Below, piece after piece: positions 1 through 8,340 of a stretch of DNA of 64,000 bases (within the stretch, counting starts at the first letter, position 1; every line of letters begins with the position of its first letter). The stretch covers positions 62,001-126,000 of the forward strand of contig JAIUPN010000007.1 of NCBI GenBank assembly GCA_020160755.1, in the 5' to 3' direction. The notes below the pieces were generated by a model that was not told where the DNA came from, made no database searches, and saw nothing but the letters and a program-made list of their open reading frames with translations. This DNA comes from Pseudomonadota bacterium (lineage in GTDB: Bacteria; Pseudomonadota; Alphaproteobacteria; Sphingomonadales; Sphingomonadaceae). Position numbers and translations under genes: made by a program.

Positions 1-851
1 GCGGCCAATTCCTTCAGATGCTGCGGCAGGCGCATGACGGCGGTCATATTGGACAGGATGCTCACGCTGTTCGCCGCGGCATGCGCGACCTCATCGGCGC
101 TCGCCTGCGACACCAAAGTTGCGATCTCTACATAACGTCCGCCCGGCGCGACGATGTCGGCGGCGGACGGGAGCAGGCTGCCCAGCCCGACCGCATCGAG
201 AACCAGATCGACGCCGCCCGGCGCCCATTTGCGCACTGCCTGTGCGACATCGCCGGCGCGATAATCGATGGCATACTCGGCACCGAAACCCCTGACATAA
301 GACATATTGCCGGGCCCGCAGGTCACCGCGACGCGGGCACCGAGCGCGCGCGCAATCTGGATGCCGATGCTGCCGACACCCCCCGCTCCGCCATTGATGA
401 GCACGGTCTGCCCCGCCGACAATCCGCCGACGTCGGCAAGCCCGCCATAGGCCGTCGTCCCGGCCACCGGAAGCGCGGCCGCCTGCGCAAAACTCCACCC
501 GTGCGGCAAAGGTGCAACAAAAGCCGCGTCGGCGATGCAATATTCGGCATAGGAACCATCGCGTCCCTGCCCCTGTTTCGACATGCCGAAAACGCGGTCG
601 CCGGGACCGAATGCATCGACGCCCGCGCCGACCGCCTCGACAATGCCGGCGAAGTCGAAACCGAGCACGAAGGGGAAGTGATAGTCGATATAGGCCGACA
701 GCTTGCCGACCCGTGTTTTCCAGTCGGCGGGATTGACCCCGGCGCAGAGGACCCGGACCAGCACTTCGCCCGCAGCGGGTTCGGGCGTGCGGATGTCACC
801 CCACACAAGCTGTTCGGGACCACCGAACCCGTTGATCACCATCGCGCGCAT
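1..851 (-). CDS. Zinc-independent quinone oxidoreductase / MDR-family NAD(P)H dehydrogenase (3' end cut by window edge)
   Basis: Reading leftward from ATG at 851, which has a GGGGA ribosome site just upstream, the frame stays open to base 3 and so continues outside the window; 283 residues are visible. The protein starts MRAMVINGFGGPEQL and carries the Rossmann motif GGAGGVG around residue 140, both typical of medium-chain QOR-type NADPH:quinone or enone reductases. The structural-zinc cysteines of alcohol dehydrogenases are not seen. It probably reduces a quinone or an alpha,beta-unsaturated ketone with NADPH in the cytosol. It lies downstream of, and in the same direction as, a TonB receptor, with a GC-rich hairpin between them. 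Family call is firm; substrate unknown. Confidence 0.85.
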   Translation of the reverse strand, partial: MRAMVINGFGGPEQLVWGDIRTPEPAAGEVLVRVLCAGVNPADWKTRVGKLSAYIDYHFPFVLGFDFAGIVEAVGAGVDAFGPGDRVFGMSKQGQGRDGSYAEYCIADAAFVAPLPHGWSFAQAAALPVAGTTAYGGLADVGGLSAGQTVLINGGAGGVGSIGIQIARALGARVAVTCGPGNMSYVRGFGAEYAIDYRAGDVAQAVRKWAPGGVDLVLDAVGLGSLLPSAADIVAPGGRYVEIATLVSQASADEVAHAAANSVSILSNMTAVMRLPQHLKELA

Positions 852-879
852 GTCATTCCCCTTATCGACCGGTGGCACA

Positions 880-906
880 GGGCCGGCCGCGCCGCACGGC
901 CGGCCC
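880..906 (-). terminator. GC-rich stem-loop after TonB receptor gene
   Basis: Perfect 9-bp arms (880-888 and 898-906, GGGCCGGCC/GGCCGGCCC) enclose a 9-base loop, between the receptor stop at 914 and the next start at 851. No T-run follows on either strand, so it may be a weak or factor-assisted terminator or an mRNA 3'-end stabiliser rather than a classical intrinsic terminator. Confidence 0.4.
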
Positions 907-913
907 CGCCCCG

Positions 914-3172
914 TCAGCGCCGGAAGCTGAGCGTGGCCCAGTAACGGCGCGGTTCATTAAAATAGCCCTCGACAAAGCCGAAGCTGGTCGAGGCGTCATA
1001 GCCCGCGGTCAGCACGCGCTTGTCGGTCAGATTGTCGACCGCGAGGCGAAGCGAAAGCCCCTTGGCGGGCAGCGTGAATTCGGCGCTGGCGTTCAGGATC
1101 GCATGATCGGGGGCGCGCATCAGCGGCGAATTCTCGACATCGATCCACGTGAGGCTGCGATAGGCGGCGTCGAGCCGGAAGCTCGCATCGACGCTGCCCG
1201 ACAGCGCGGTCGAATAGACGATGCTGCCGCTCGCGGTGAGATCGGGCGCCTGCTTCGGATTGCGGAAGCTGACATCGGTCGGAACCCCGCCGATCACCGA
1301 AGTGTAGCGCAGATATTTCGCATCGAGATAACCGAACGACCCGCTGAGCCGCAGCTCGCGCGAGACGCGAACGTCGGCCTCCAGCTCGATCCCCTGGATC
1401 CGCGACTTGCCGGCATTGTCGGTGCGCACCACAATCAGGCCGGTGTTCGGGCTGACCGTCGAGATCAGCAATTGCTGATCCTTGTAATCGTTGCGGAAGG
1501 CCGAGAGGTTCAGCGTGACAAGCCCGCCGAGCGTGGTTTTGAGCCCCGCCTCATACGCCGTCAGATATTCGGGATCATAGGATCCGATTTCCTCGACCGA
1601 GGTCGGCCGCCCGTTGAAGCCGCCGCTGCGGAACCCCCGCGACCAGGAGACATAGCCCAGAATGTCGGGGGTGAATTTATACGAGAGCGACGCGCGCGGC
1701 GTGAACGCCTTCCAGTCCTCGCTCAGCCGGTACGAGGGCATACCCGCGAGCAGCGGCTGCTGGCTGTAGATCCGCATTGCGGACTGGTTCCAGACCTTCT
1801 TTTCCCAAGTGTAGCGCGCCCCGAGTTCGAGCGTCAGCGCATCGGTGACGTCGAAGGTGGCGTTGCCGAACAGCGCGTAGTTGGTCGTCTTCTGCCGGTT
1901 GGCGAAGTCGATGTTGAAATCGAGCGCGGTGGCGAGCGCGGGATCGAAACCCGCCGCGATCAGGCGCGGATAAAGTCCGTCGGCGACATAGAGGGTGGTA
2001 TCGTCGCGCGACTTCTCGCGGAAATAATAGGCACCGAGGAGCAGCGTGCCGCGATCGAACAGGCTGGTCGCATATTGCAGCTCCTGCGAGAGCTGGCGCG
2101 CGCGCTCGTCATGGATGTCGCCCGCATAATTGACCGCTGCCGAGGCATCGCCGTCGCGACCGAAGATCGCATGGACCCAGCGATAAGCGCTGATCGACTT
2201 CAGCGTGCCAGCACCAAGATCGGCCGAGAGCGTCAGCGTCGCATTCGCCGAGTCGGTATCGTCGCGGTTGAGGAAGTCGGTGGTATCGGTGCGGTTGATG
2301 CTGCCCGGCGCGGTGCAGCACGGCGCGATGAAGCCCGATTGCAGCCCCGAGAAGAAGGTCGGAGTGAAGGACAGCATGCTGTGCGGCGTGCTGTTCTGGC
2401 GGCGGCGCAGCCCGTCGACGGTCAGCACCGCATCGATCGGCGACGCGTCATAGTGGAGCGTCAGCCGGCCCGCCTGGACATTGCGATTGCCGAGATTCTT
2501 GCCCGACGGCACTTTCTGCCAGCCCTCGCCCCATTCGCCGAGCGCCGCGACGCCGATCGACAGATTGTCCGAAAGCCCCGCCTCGACATTCGCGCGCAGC
2601 CGGAAATCGTTGAACGAACCGTAGCGGATGTCGCCTTCGAGCCGGTCACCCGTCGGCACGCGCGAGACGACGCTGATCGCGCCGCCGATCGTGTTCTTGC
2701 CGAACAGCGATCCCTGCGGCCCGCGCAGCACTTCGATCCGGTCGATGCCCAGAAGCTCGGTGGTCGCGCCAAAGCTGCGCGCGACATAGACGCCGTCGAT
2801 ATAGAGCGCGACCGCGGGGTCGGAGGTGATGATGAAATCATTCTCGCCGACGCCGCGGATGAAAGCGGAAACGCCGCCGCTGTTGCCGCCCTGCCCCGGG
2901 GTGAACTGGAGATTGGGCGCGACCTGACCGACGTCGGTGACCCCGTCAAAACCGCGCGAGTCGAGCTGCGCGCCGCCGATCGCGGTGATCGCGATCGGCA
3001 CGTCCTGCAGCTTTTCCTCGCGTCGGCGCGCGGTGACGACGATCTCGGTGGATTCGGCTTCGCTCGCCGTGTCCTCGGCGGCGGGCGCCTGCTCCTGCGC
3101 AAGAAGCGGATGCGCCGCGACGAGCGCCGCCAGTGCAACCGAAATGCGCGCGAACTGCCTGTAATATTTCAT
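914..3172 (-). CDS. TonB-dependent outer-membrane receptor
   Basis: 752 residues. A signal peptide of about 25 residues ends at LLAQE. It is followed by the TonB-box/plug start (EIVVTARRREEKLQDVP, about residues 43-59), a plug domain with the GPQGSLFGKNTIGG motif near residues 154-167, and a long beta-barrel ending in Phe-Arg-Arg. This is the FecA/CirA-like class that sphingomonads use widely for uptake of hydrophobic or complex organic substrates. It sits at the edge of a steroid catabolic region, so steroid or sterol import is a reasonable inference but is not shown by sequence. The start is set by ATG at 3172 with an AGAGGGG ribosome site upstream. The 202-bp region upstream is AT-rich and carries a candidate operator. 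Confidence 0.93.
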   Translation of the reverse strand: MKYYRQFARISVALAALVAAHPLLAQEQAPAAEDTASEAESTEIVVTARRREEKLQDVPIAITAIGGAQLDSRGFDGVTDVGQVAPNLQFTPGQGGNSGGVSAFIRGVGENDFIITSDPAVALYIDGVYVARSFGATTELLGIDRIEVLRGPQGSLFGKNTIGGAISVVSRVPTGDRLEGDIRYGSFNDFRLRANVEAGLSDNLSIGVAALGEWGEGWQKVPSGKNLGNRNVQAGRLTLHYDASPIDAVLTVDGLRRRQNSTPHSMLSFTPTFFSGLQSGFIAPCCTAPGSINRTDTTDFLNRDDTDSANATLTLSADLGAGTLKSISAYRWVHAIFGRDGDASAAVNYAGDIHDERARQLSQELQYATSLFDRGTLLLGAYYFREKSRDDTTLYVADGLYPRLIAAGFDPALATALDFNIDFANRQKTTNYALFGNATFDVTDALTLELGARYTWEKKVWNQSAMRIYSQQPLLAGMPSYRLSEDWKAFTPRASLSYKFTPDILGYVSWSRGFRSGGFNGRPTSVEEIGSYDPEYLTAYEAGLKTTLGGLVTLNLSAFRNDYKDQQLLISTVSPNTGLIVVRTDNAGKSRIQGIELEADVRVSRELRLSGSFGYLDAKYLRYTSVIGGVPTDVSFRNPKQAPDLTASGSIVYSTALSGSVDASFRLDAAYRSLTWIDVENSPLMRAPDHAILNASAEFTLPAKGLSLRLAVDNLTDKRVLTAGYDASTSFGFVEGYFNEPRRYWATLSFRR

Positions 3173-3244
3173 GTTTGCCCCTCTGCGACCCGGATCGTCT
3201 CCGGAATAATGCTTCTCTTATGCATCGCAAATGACACTCTAAAG

Positions 3245-3289
3245 AACGCATTTCAACATCAAATAGCAATTTTGGATATATTATGCGTT
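3245..3289. promoter_or_regulatory. Inverted repeat in TonB receptor promoter region
   Basis: Perfect 7-bp arms AACGCAT (3245-3251) and ATGCGTT (3283-3289) separated by 31 bases, in the conspicuously AT-rich stretch 3215-3330 upstream of the receptor gene. Position and symmetry suit a regulator site; no regulator can be assigned. Confidence 0.3.
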
Positions 3290-3374
3290 TACATGACGAG
3301 ACTTTTCGTCGCATTTCATGACTTTATGCCGGAATCGCCCAGCGACGCCGCGCGCCGGGCCGGTACGCAAACCG

Positions 3375-4517
3375 CTATTGTGCGGCGACTGCGGCCTGCG
3401 CCCTGAAATGCGGAATCACATGGGTTCCGATATTGCGGATGGTTTCGAGGATCACGTCGTGCGGCACCGCGCCCATCTGGAACAGGAAGAGGATCTCGTC
3501 GGCTCCGGCGTCGAACAGGCGCTGGACGTAGCGGATGCAGTCGTCGGGGGTGCCATAGGCGTCCTGCACTTCCTCATACGCGCCGGTATGTTCGGACCCG
3601 ATGGTGATCTTTTCCTCTGAAAGATAGGCAACGACTGCCGCCTTCTCCTGCTGGAGGATCGCCGCCTGCTCGTCGCCCGACAGATCCTCGACCGTCGGCT
3701 TGGGGCCGCCCTGATACCAGTATCCCAGCGATTCGACGAAGAAGCGCTGACCGCGAAGGCCGATGCGCCGCGCCTTTTCGCGATCATCGAGCACCAGCGC
3801 CGGACACAGCGCGGCAAGATGTTCGGTCGGGCGAAAGCCGACCTGATCCTCGGCCCTGCGGTTGGCCCAGGCGGCGCGATAGATCGCATTCTTCGCGGCA
3901 ATGTCGTCGGGTCCGGCGAAGCCGAGCACCAGCGCGCCGATCCCGCGCGATCCGGCGGTGGTCAGCGCGTCGGCGCGGGTGCACGCCATATAGAGCGGCG
4001 GATGCGGATCCTGATACGGCTTGGGATGGATCGGGCGGCGTGGAATCTGGATATATTCGCCATCGTGCTCGATCTCGTCCTGCACCATGATCTTGGGGAT
4101 CAGGTACATCGATTCATCGATCATCGGCTGAAGCGCGCCCAGATCATAGCCGAAGGTTCCCGCCTCCTGCTGCGTGCCACCCTTGCCCATGCCGAAATGG
4201 ACGCGGCCCCTGGAGAGAATGTCGAGCGTCGCGATGCGTTCAGCGACCTTGACCGGATGGTTCATCGCGGGCGGCAGACAGACGACACCGTGCCCGATTC
4301 CGAGCCGCGTCGTCTTGCCGGCAAGAAAGGCGAGGAAGGTTTCGGGCGCCGACATATGCGCATATTGGGTGAGCGCGGTGTGCTCGACCGCCCAAACGGT
4401 GTCGAAGCCCATTTCCTCGGCGAGCAGCGATTGTTCGATAATCTCGTGGAAGCAGCGTGCTTCGTTCGCGCGCGAGGTGTCGACCATCTGCGCTTCGTAA
4501 ATAATCGAAAATTTCAT
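3375..4517 (-). CDS. LLM-class flavin-dependent oxidoreductase (luciferase-like monooxygenase)
   Basis: 380 residues from ATG at 4517 (MKFSIIYEAQ), chosen because GAGAGGA precedes it and because upstream codons show no family similarity. The fold is the bacterial-luciferase TIM barrel: early strand 'FSIIYEAQMVD', helix with 'GFDTVWAVEHTAL' and 'LGIGHGVVCLPPAMNHPVKVAERIATLD' pattern in the middle. Such proteins bind FMN or F420 and oxidise or mono-oxygenate ketones and similar compounds with a separate reductase. It diverges from an SDR gene across 143 bp. A role in steroid or terpenoid ketone oxidation is inferred only from location. Confidence 0.85.
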   Translation of the reverse strand: MKFSIIYEAQMVDTSRANEARCFHEIIEQSLLAEEMGFDTVWAVEHTALTQYAHMSAPETFLAFLAGKTTRLGIGHGVVCLPPAMNHPVKVAERIATLDILSRGRVHFGMGKGGTQQEAGTFGYDLGALQPMIDESMYLIPKIMVQDEIEHDGEYIQIPRRPIHPKPYQDPHPPLYMACTRADALTTAGSRGIGALVLGFAGPDDIAAKNAIYRAAWANRRAEDQVGFRPTEHLAALCPALVLDDREKARRIGLRGQRFFVESLGYWYQGGPKPTVEDLSGDEQAAILQQEKAAVVAYLSEEKITIGSEHTGAYEEVQDAYGTPDDCIRYVQRLFDAGADEILFLFQMGAVPHDVILETIRNIGTHVIPHFRAQAAVAAQ

Positions 4518-4660
4518 GAGCGTCCGATCCTCTCCATTATCCCGCGCTTTTCGCGAGCATAAGGCGGCCGTTCGCGCCCGCTCCTCGTCCAATTGGATCA
4601 ATTCGCCTGCCCCCGCCGGTGCTACGAAATCGGGCAACGAGCGATGGAGAGAGGATCGAG

Positions 4661-5422
4661 ATGGGCATGTTCGAGGGCAAGGTCGCGCTGGTAACCGGCG
4701 GCGCTTCGGGAATCGGCGTCGCGGCAGCGCTGCGCTTTGCCGAAGAGGGCGCCGCCGTCGTGGTCGCCGACATCAACGAAGTCGGCGCAGAGGCGATCGC
4801 CGAAAAAGTCCGCGCCGCTGGCGGCCGCGCGCGCGCGATCCGCTGTGACGTCAGCAGCGCGGCGGACAATGCGGCGATGGTCGCTGCGGCGAAGCAGGAT
4901 TTCGGACGGCTCGATGCCGCCTTCCTCAATGCCGGCGCCTATGCGCAGACCGTCTTCGAGGACACCGACGCCGCGACGCTCGACAGCATGATCGCGATCA
5001 ACCTCAAAGGCGCATGGCTTGGACTGCAGGCGGTTCTGCCCGCGCTCGAATCGGGCGGTGCCGCCGTGGTAACCGCGTCGACTTCGGGAATCATCGGACT
5101 CAACGTCGCCGCGGCGTACAGCGCCGCCAAGCATGGCGTGATCGGCGCGGTGCGTTCAGCCTCGCAGAGCTTTGCGCGGCGCGGGCTCCGCGTCAATGCA
5201 ATCTGCCCCGGTCCCGTCGCGACCGCGATCCTCGGCGTGACCGAACAGGCACCGATCCAGCCCGCCGACGCGCTCGCGCTCCCGGCCGATGGCCTGCTCC
5301 TGCCGCAGCATATCGCCGAACTCGCCCTGTTCCTGGCCAGTCCCCGCTCGGGCGGGATCAACGGCCAGGAAATCATCGCCGACGCGGGCTTCCTGTCCAG
5401 CTACCCGCCGATGCCCGAATGA
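4661..5422 (+). CDS. Short-chain dehydrogenase/reductase
   Basis: 253 residues starting MGMFEGKVALVTGG at 4661, preceded by GAGAGGATCGAG. Classical SDR layout: nucleotide-binding GGASGIG near residues 13-19, NAG-type strand motif (LNAGAY) near residue 90, catalytic Ser in ASTSG and the YSAAK pair around residues 150-160. C-terminal 'GGINGQEIIADAGF' is the family ending. An Asp after the second strand (VVADI) favours NAD over NADP. It would oxidise or reduce a hydroxyl/ketone; substrate not identifiable. Divergent from the LLM flavoprotein, so the two may share control. Confidence 0.9.
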   Translation: MGMFEGKVALVTGGASGIGVAAALRFAEEGAAVVVADINEVGAEAIAEKVRAAGGRARAIRCDVSSAADNAAMVAAAKQDFGRLDAAFLNAGAYAQTVFEDTDAATLDSMIAINLKGAWLGLQAVLPALESGGAAVVTASTSGIIGLNVAAAYSAAKHGVIGAVRSASQSFARRGLRVNAICPGPVATAILGVTEQAPIQPADALALPADGLLLPQHIAELALFLASPRSGGINGQEIIADAGFLSSYPPMPE

Positions 5423-5435
5423 GCCGGGCGGCGCG

Positions 5436-5882
5436 TCAGTCGCGCTCGACGCGGATGCGGCTGAGCCGGGTTCGGGCGATCAGCCACCGCCCGCGCGCCT
5501 TGCGATAGCAATCGTGATAATGTCCGAAACCATGGCGCGAGCGACCGGCGAGGTCGCTTCCCTCGCCCGCCCAGAAATGGTCGTCCATCGCCCAGATGCC
5601 TTCGGCGTCGCGCGCGCCGGTGAAGCGGATTTCGAAGCTGTGGAGATGATGGACCGTCGTGGCATGTTCGAGCGTCGCGGCGACTCCTGTGACAAAGGCC
5701 TCGGCACCGGTGGTCAGCAGTTTCTCGTCGGCCTCACCCGGCATTTCGCGAAAGTCGCCGATCATGTCGTCGGTGAGCAGGCTGCGCAGCAGCGCCCAGT
5801 CCTTGGTGTCGAGCGCGCGCACATAGCGCGCCTTGAGCAGCCTTATCTCCTCGATCACGGCGAGATTGACGGCTTCGGTCAT
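5436..5882 (-). CDS. NTF2-like / SnoaL-like domain protein
   Basis: 148 residues. The pattern IEEIRLLKARYVRALDTKDW followed by LLTDDM is the SnoaL-4/NTF2-like family start, which forms a small alpha+beta cone with a hydrophobic pocket. Members include isomerases, cyclases and dehydratases (for example steroid and bile-acid enzymes) and many of unknown role. It lies 3 bp downstream of the sulfotransferase gene and is presumably co-transcribed. The stop comes 13 bp from the convergent SDR stop. Two more proteins of this type occur at 12893 and 16433. Confidence 0.8.
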   Translation of the reverse strand: MTEAVNLAVIEEIRLLKARYVRALDTKDWALLRSLLTDDMIGDFREMPGEADEKLLTTGAEAFVTGVAATLEHATTVHHLHSFEIRFTGARDAEGIWAMDDHFWAGEGSDLAGRSRHGFGHYHDCYRKARGRWLIARTRLSRIRVERD

Positions 5883-5885
5883 CCC

Positions 5886-7058
5886 TTATTCTCCCGTCAG
5901 GAACGCGGCGCGATACGCCGCGAAACGCTGTTCTACGTCCGCACGGACCAGTCCGAAATCCTCAAGCGCATATTTGTGCGGCGCGCGGTCCTCGCGCTTG
6001 TTCGCTTCGATCCATTCGGCCATGCCCGCCCGCACCGCATCGGTGACATCGACCCCTGCGGCCGCAAGCACACGCACGCCCTCCCCGATCGGATCGCCCA
6101 GCAGATCGGCGTAGCGGACGTCGATGAAATTCTGCCCCGCAACCTGTCCGCGCACCACCATGAAACGGTCGAGCAGTTCGGCAAGCCGCGGCACCCAAAA
6201 GGCGGCGACGCTCGCCGGATCGACGCGGTCCGACACCATCTGGTAGAGACTGTGCTCCATGCTGCAATAGCTCGGCACCGTCGCGACCGGGTCGCGGTGC
6301 GTCATCACGATCTTGGCTTCGGGGAATATCTCGATCACCGCGTCGAGCGCGAGCAGGTGGCCCGGGGTCTTGAGCACCCATTTGGCGCCGTTGCGGCTTT
6401 GGTCCTGCCATTGCAGCGACTGGAGAATCTGTTTGAGGTCGCGATAGCATTGGATGCGATCGTTTTCGGTCAGCCAGCGCGCATAGCCGGGGACATGATA
6501 GGTGCCCTCGATCATCGTGCTCGAATAGAGCTGGCCAAGGATGATCAACTCCTCGTCGGGCTGGTCGATGCTCATCGGATGGATCGACATGAGGTCGGGA
6601 ATCGTAGCGAGCATATAGTCGAGGAAGCCGCGCGCGGCTTCGCGGCGCGGTTCGGGATCGCCGCGCGCCTCGCCCGGAAAGGGGGCGTAATTCTGCGTCT
6701 CGAACCAGCGCGTTCCCGTCATCCCCGGGGCCGACGCGAGCATCCGGTGCAGCATCGTGCTGCCCGTGCGCGGCAGGCCAACGACCACAGCCGCGACCTC
6801 GACCTTCTCGTCGAGAATCTCGGGGTGGCGCTTGACGAGATCGACATGACGCAGCCGGTTGACGAGGCCATTGACGATCATCGCCGAGGCACTCGCAACG
6901 CCCGCCTCGCTGAGCCGGGCTTCGGTATTGAGCGCGGGGATCAGGGCGTCGATGTTGGCGAAGAACCAGGTGTCGCCGAAATCCGAAAGCCCCGTCTGTT
7001 CGCACGCTCGCGCCACGAGCACGTCGCGATTCGGCACCTGGCCAATTGCCTCTTTCAC
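5886..7058 (-). CDS. Sulfotransferase family protein (PAPS-binding)
   Basis: 390 residues if started at GTG 7058, which has AGAGAGGA 6 bases upstream; ATG at 7076 or 7100 in the same frame is possible but lies inside the probable promoter. The 5'-phosphosulfate loop VVGLPRTGSTMLHRML and the 3'-phosphate motif THRDPVATVPSY are both present, as in cytosolic and bacterial sulfotransferases that transfer sulfate from PAPS to hydroxyl groups. In a region full of steroid enzymes a sterol or steroid acceptor is attractive but is inference. Next gene is an NTF2-like protein with 3 bp between them. Confidence 0.87.
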   Translation of the reverse strand: MKEAIGQVPNRDVLVARACEQTGLSDFGDTWFFANIDALIPALNTEARLSEAGVASASAMIVNGLVNRLRHVDLVKRHPEILDEKVEVAAVVVGLPRTGSTMLHRMLASAPGMTGTRWFETQNYAPFPGEARGDPEPRREAARGFLDYMLATIPDLMSIHPMSIDQPDEELIILGQLYSSTMIEGTYHVPGYARWLTENDRIQCYRDLKQILQSLQWQDQSRNGAKWVLKTPGHLLALDAVIEIFPEAKIVMTHRDPVATVPSYCSMEHSLYQMVSDRVDPASVAAFWVPRLAELLDRFMVVRGQVAGQNFIDVRYADLLGDPIGEGVRVLAAAGVDVTDAVRAGMAEWIEANKREDRAPHKYALEDFGLVRADVEQRFAAYRAAFLTGE

Positions 7059-7077
7059 CGCATATCCTCTCTGCATT

Positions 7078-7131
7078 ATGATAGCATTTTTACATATCAT
7101 ACACGATATTCGTATGATCTTATGCTATCAT
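7078..7131. promoter_or_regulatory. Nested inverted repeats upstream of sulfotransferase gene
   Basis: Outer perfect 10-bp arms ATGATAGCAT (7078-7087) and ATGCTATCAT (7122-7131), with inner 7-bp arms ATCATAC (7096-7102) and GTATGAT (7112-7118). The stretch is AT-rich against GC-rich coding DNA and lies between the LuxR-type regulator stop (7155) and the sulfotransferase start, where the operon promoter must be. Likely operator(s); the regulator is unknown, with the adjacent LuxR-type protein the first candidate. Confidence 0.5.
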
Positions 7132-7154
7132 CTACGCAGAAAGAAGCAATACCC

Positions 7155-8291
7155 TTAGCTTCCAGAACCGCCCAATTCGGTCATTCCGGCGTGGAGCAGG
7201 TGCACAAGCTGCGACTGGCGGCGGGCGCCGGTCTTGGCGAAGATCGAGCGCAGATGCGAGCGCGCGGTGTTATGTGCGATGCCCAGCCGGTCGGCGGCCT
7301 CGACGAGCGAACCGCCCCCGGCAAGCGCCGCGGCGAGCATCGCCTCCATCCGCGTCAACTGGAACAGGTCGCGGATCGCTTCGGGATCGGGCGCCGCATC
7401 CTGCCCCGGATCGCTGATGAACAAGGCCAGCGCCGCACCCTTGCCGCCGCGCATGAAGGCCGGCGTCGTCACCGCCTTGGCGACGACGCCCAGATCGCGC
7501 CGCCCCGAGGGTCGCTCGATACGGAAACGCTGCGGCGGCGAGGCGGCGGGATCGGCCTCCGCGCTGAGCAACTTGAGCAATTTTTCGAGCGTGCGGTGCG
7601 CCGTGCCCGCCGCCAGCCGGAGCCGCCCGCCCGCCAGCGTCAGCCCGTCCTCCTCGGCCAGCAACCGCTCGGCGACCGCGTTGGTGCGGATCACCTTGCC
7701 ATCATGGTCGAGAGTGATCGCCGCCACGCCCATCTGTTCGACAACGCCGCGATAGACGCCATGTTCGGCGCCCGACGCCTGCAGCCGTTCGAAGAGCTGG
7801 ATCGCATGGCGCAGATGCGGAACGAGCGCCTGCAACGCATCGCGTTCGGCGGCGCCGAAATCGTGACGGCTGCGGTCGCGCGTCACGCGAAGCCGCGCCT
7901 CGAAACCGCTGTCGAAGCGCAGGTCCACCCCGAGGATCTGGTCGCCCCCCGCGGCTTCGAGAAAATCGCGCCAGAAATCGCTCGCGCGCGCCGCGCCCTG
8001 CACAAAGTCGCTGAACGACATGACCTTGCCTTCGGGCAAGCCTTTGAACGGATCACTGGCAAAGAAGCTTTCGGCATAGTCTTCGCTGGTTTGCGGATCG
8101 GCGTCGGGGGTCACGATCGTCCCGGGCTTGCGCGTGCCCGGCATCGTCAGGATCAGCGTCGCATAAGTGCCGTCGAGATAGAGCGCGAGACCGCGCAGGA
8201 AATCCTCCCACGGCGTGTCCGTCAGCAAGCCGCCGAACAGGTCGGCGAGCAGCTTCGAAAATTCCGCGGTCGGTCCGCCTGCCTTCACCAT
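7155..8291 (-). CDS. LuxR-type helix-turn-helix transcriptional regulator
   Basis: About 378 residues from ATG 8291, which has a GAAGG site 4 bases upstream; in-frame ATGs at 8312 and 8342 would add 7 or 17 residues. The C-terminal 65 residues hold a LuxR-type DNA-binding domain: FQLTRMEAMLAAALAGG, then 'EAADRLGIAHNTARSHL' recognition region. The N-terminal 300 residues contain no obvious receiver (no phospho-acceptor Asp pattern) and may hold a PAS-like ligand or sensor region. Divergent, within about 50 bp, from an HSL-family esterase. The testosterone regulator TeiR of Comamonas is also a LuxR-type protein of similar size, so a steroid-responsive role is possible but unproven. Confidence 0.85.
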   Translation of the reverse strand: MVKAGGPTAEFSKLLADLFGGLLTDTPWEDFLRGLALYLDGTYATLILTMPGTRKPGTIVTPDADPQTSEDYAESFFASDPFKGLPEGKVMSFSDFVQGAARASDFWRDFLEAAGGDQILGVDLRFDSGFEARLRVTRDRSRHDFGAAERDALQALVPHLRHAIQLFERLQASGAEHGVYRGVVEQMGVAAITLDHDGKVIRTNAVAERLLAEEDGLTLAGGRLRLAAGTAHRTLEKLLKLLSAEADPAASPPQRFRIERPSGRRDLGVVAKAVTTPAFMRGGKGAALALFISDPGQDAAPDPEAIRDLFQLTRMEAMLAAALAGGGSLVEAADRLGIAHNTARSHLRSIFAKTGARRQSQLVHLLHAGMTELGGSGS

Positions 8292-8340
8292 CGCACCTTC
8301 ATTTCCATCCATTCCTTCACACAAGCCGGAGAGTTTTGCC

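Noticed and set aside
872..3406. 844-codon open frame on the plus strand
   Set aside because: Antisense to the TonB receptor at 914-3172, which has signal peptide and plug motifs; the antisense product has neither.
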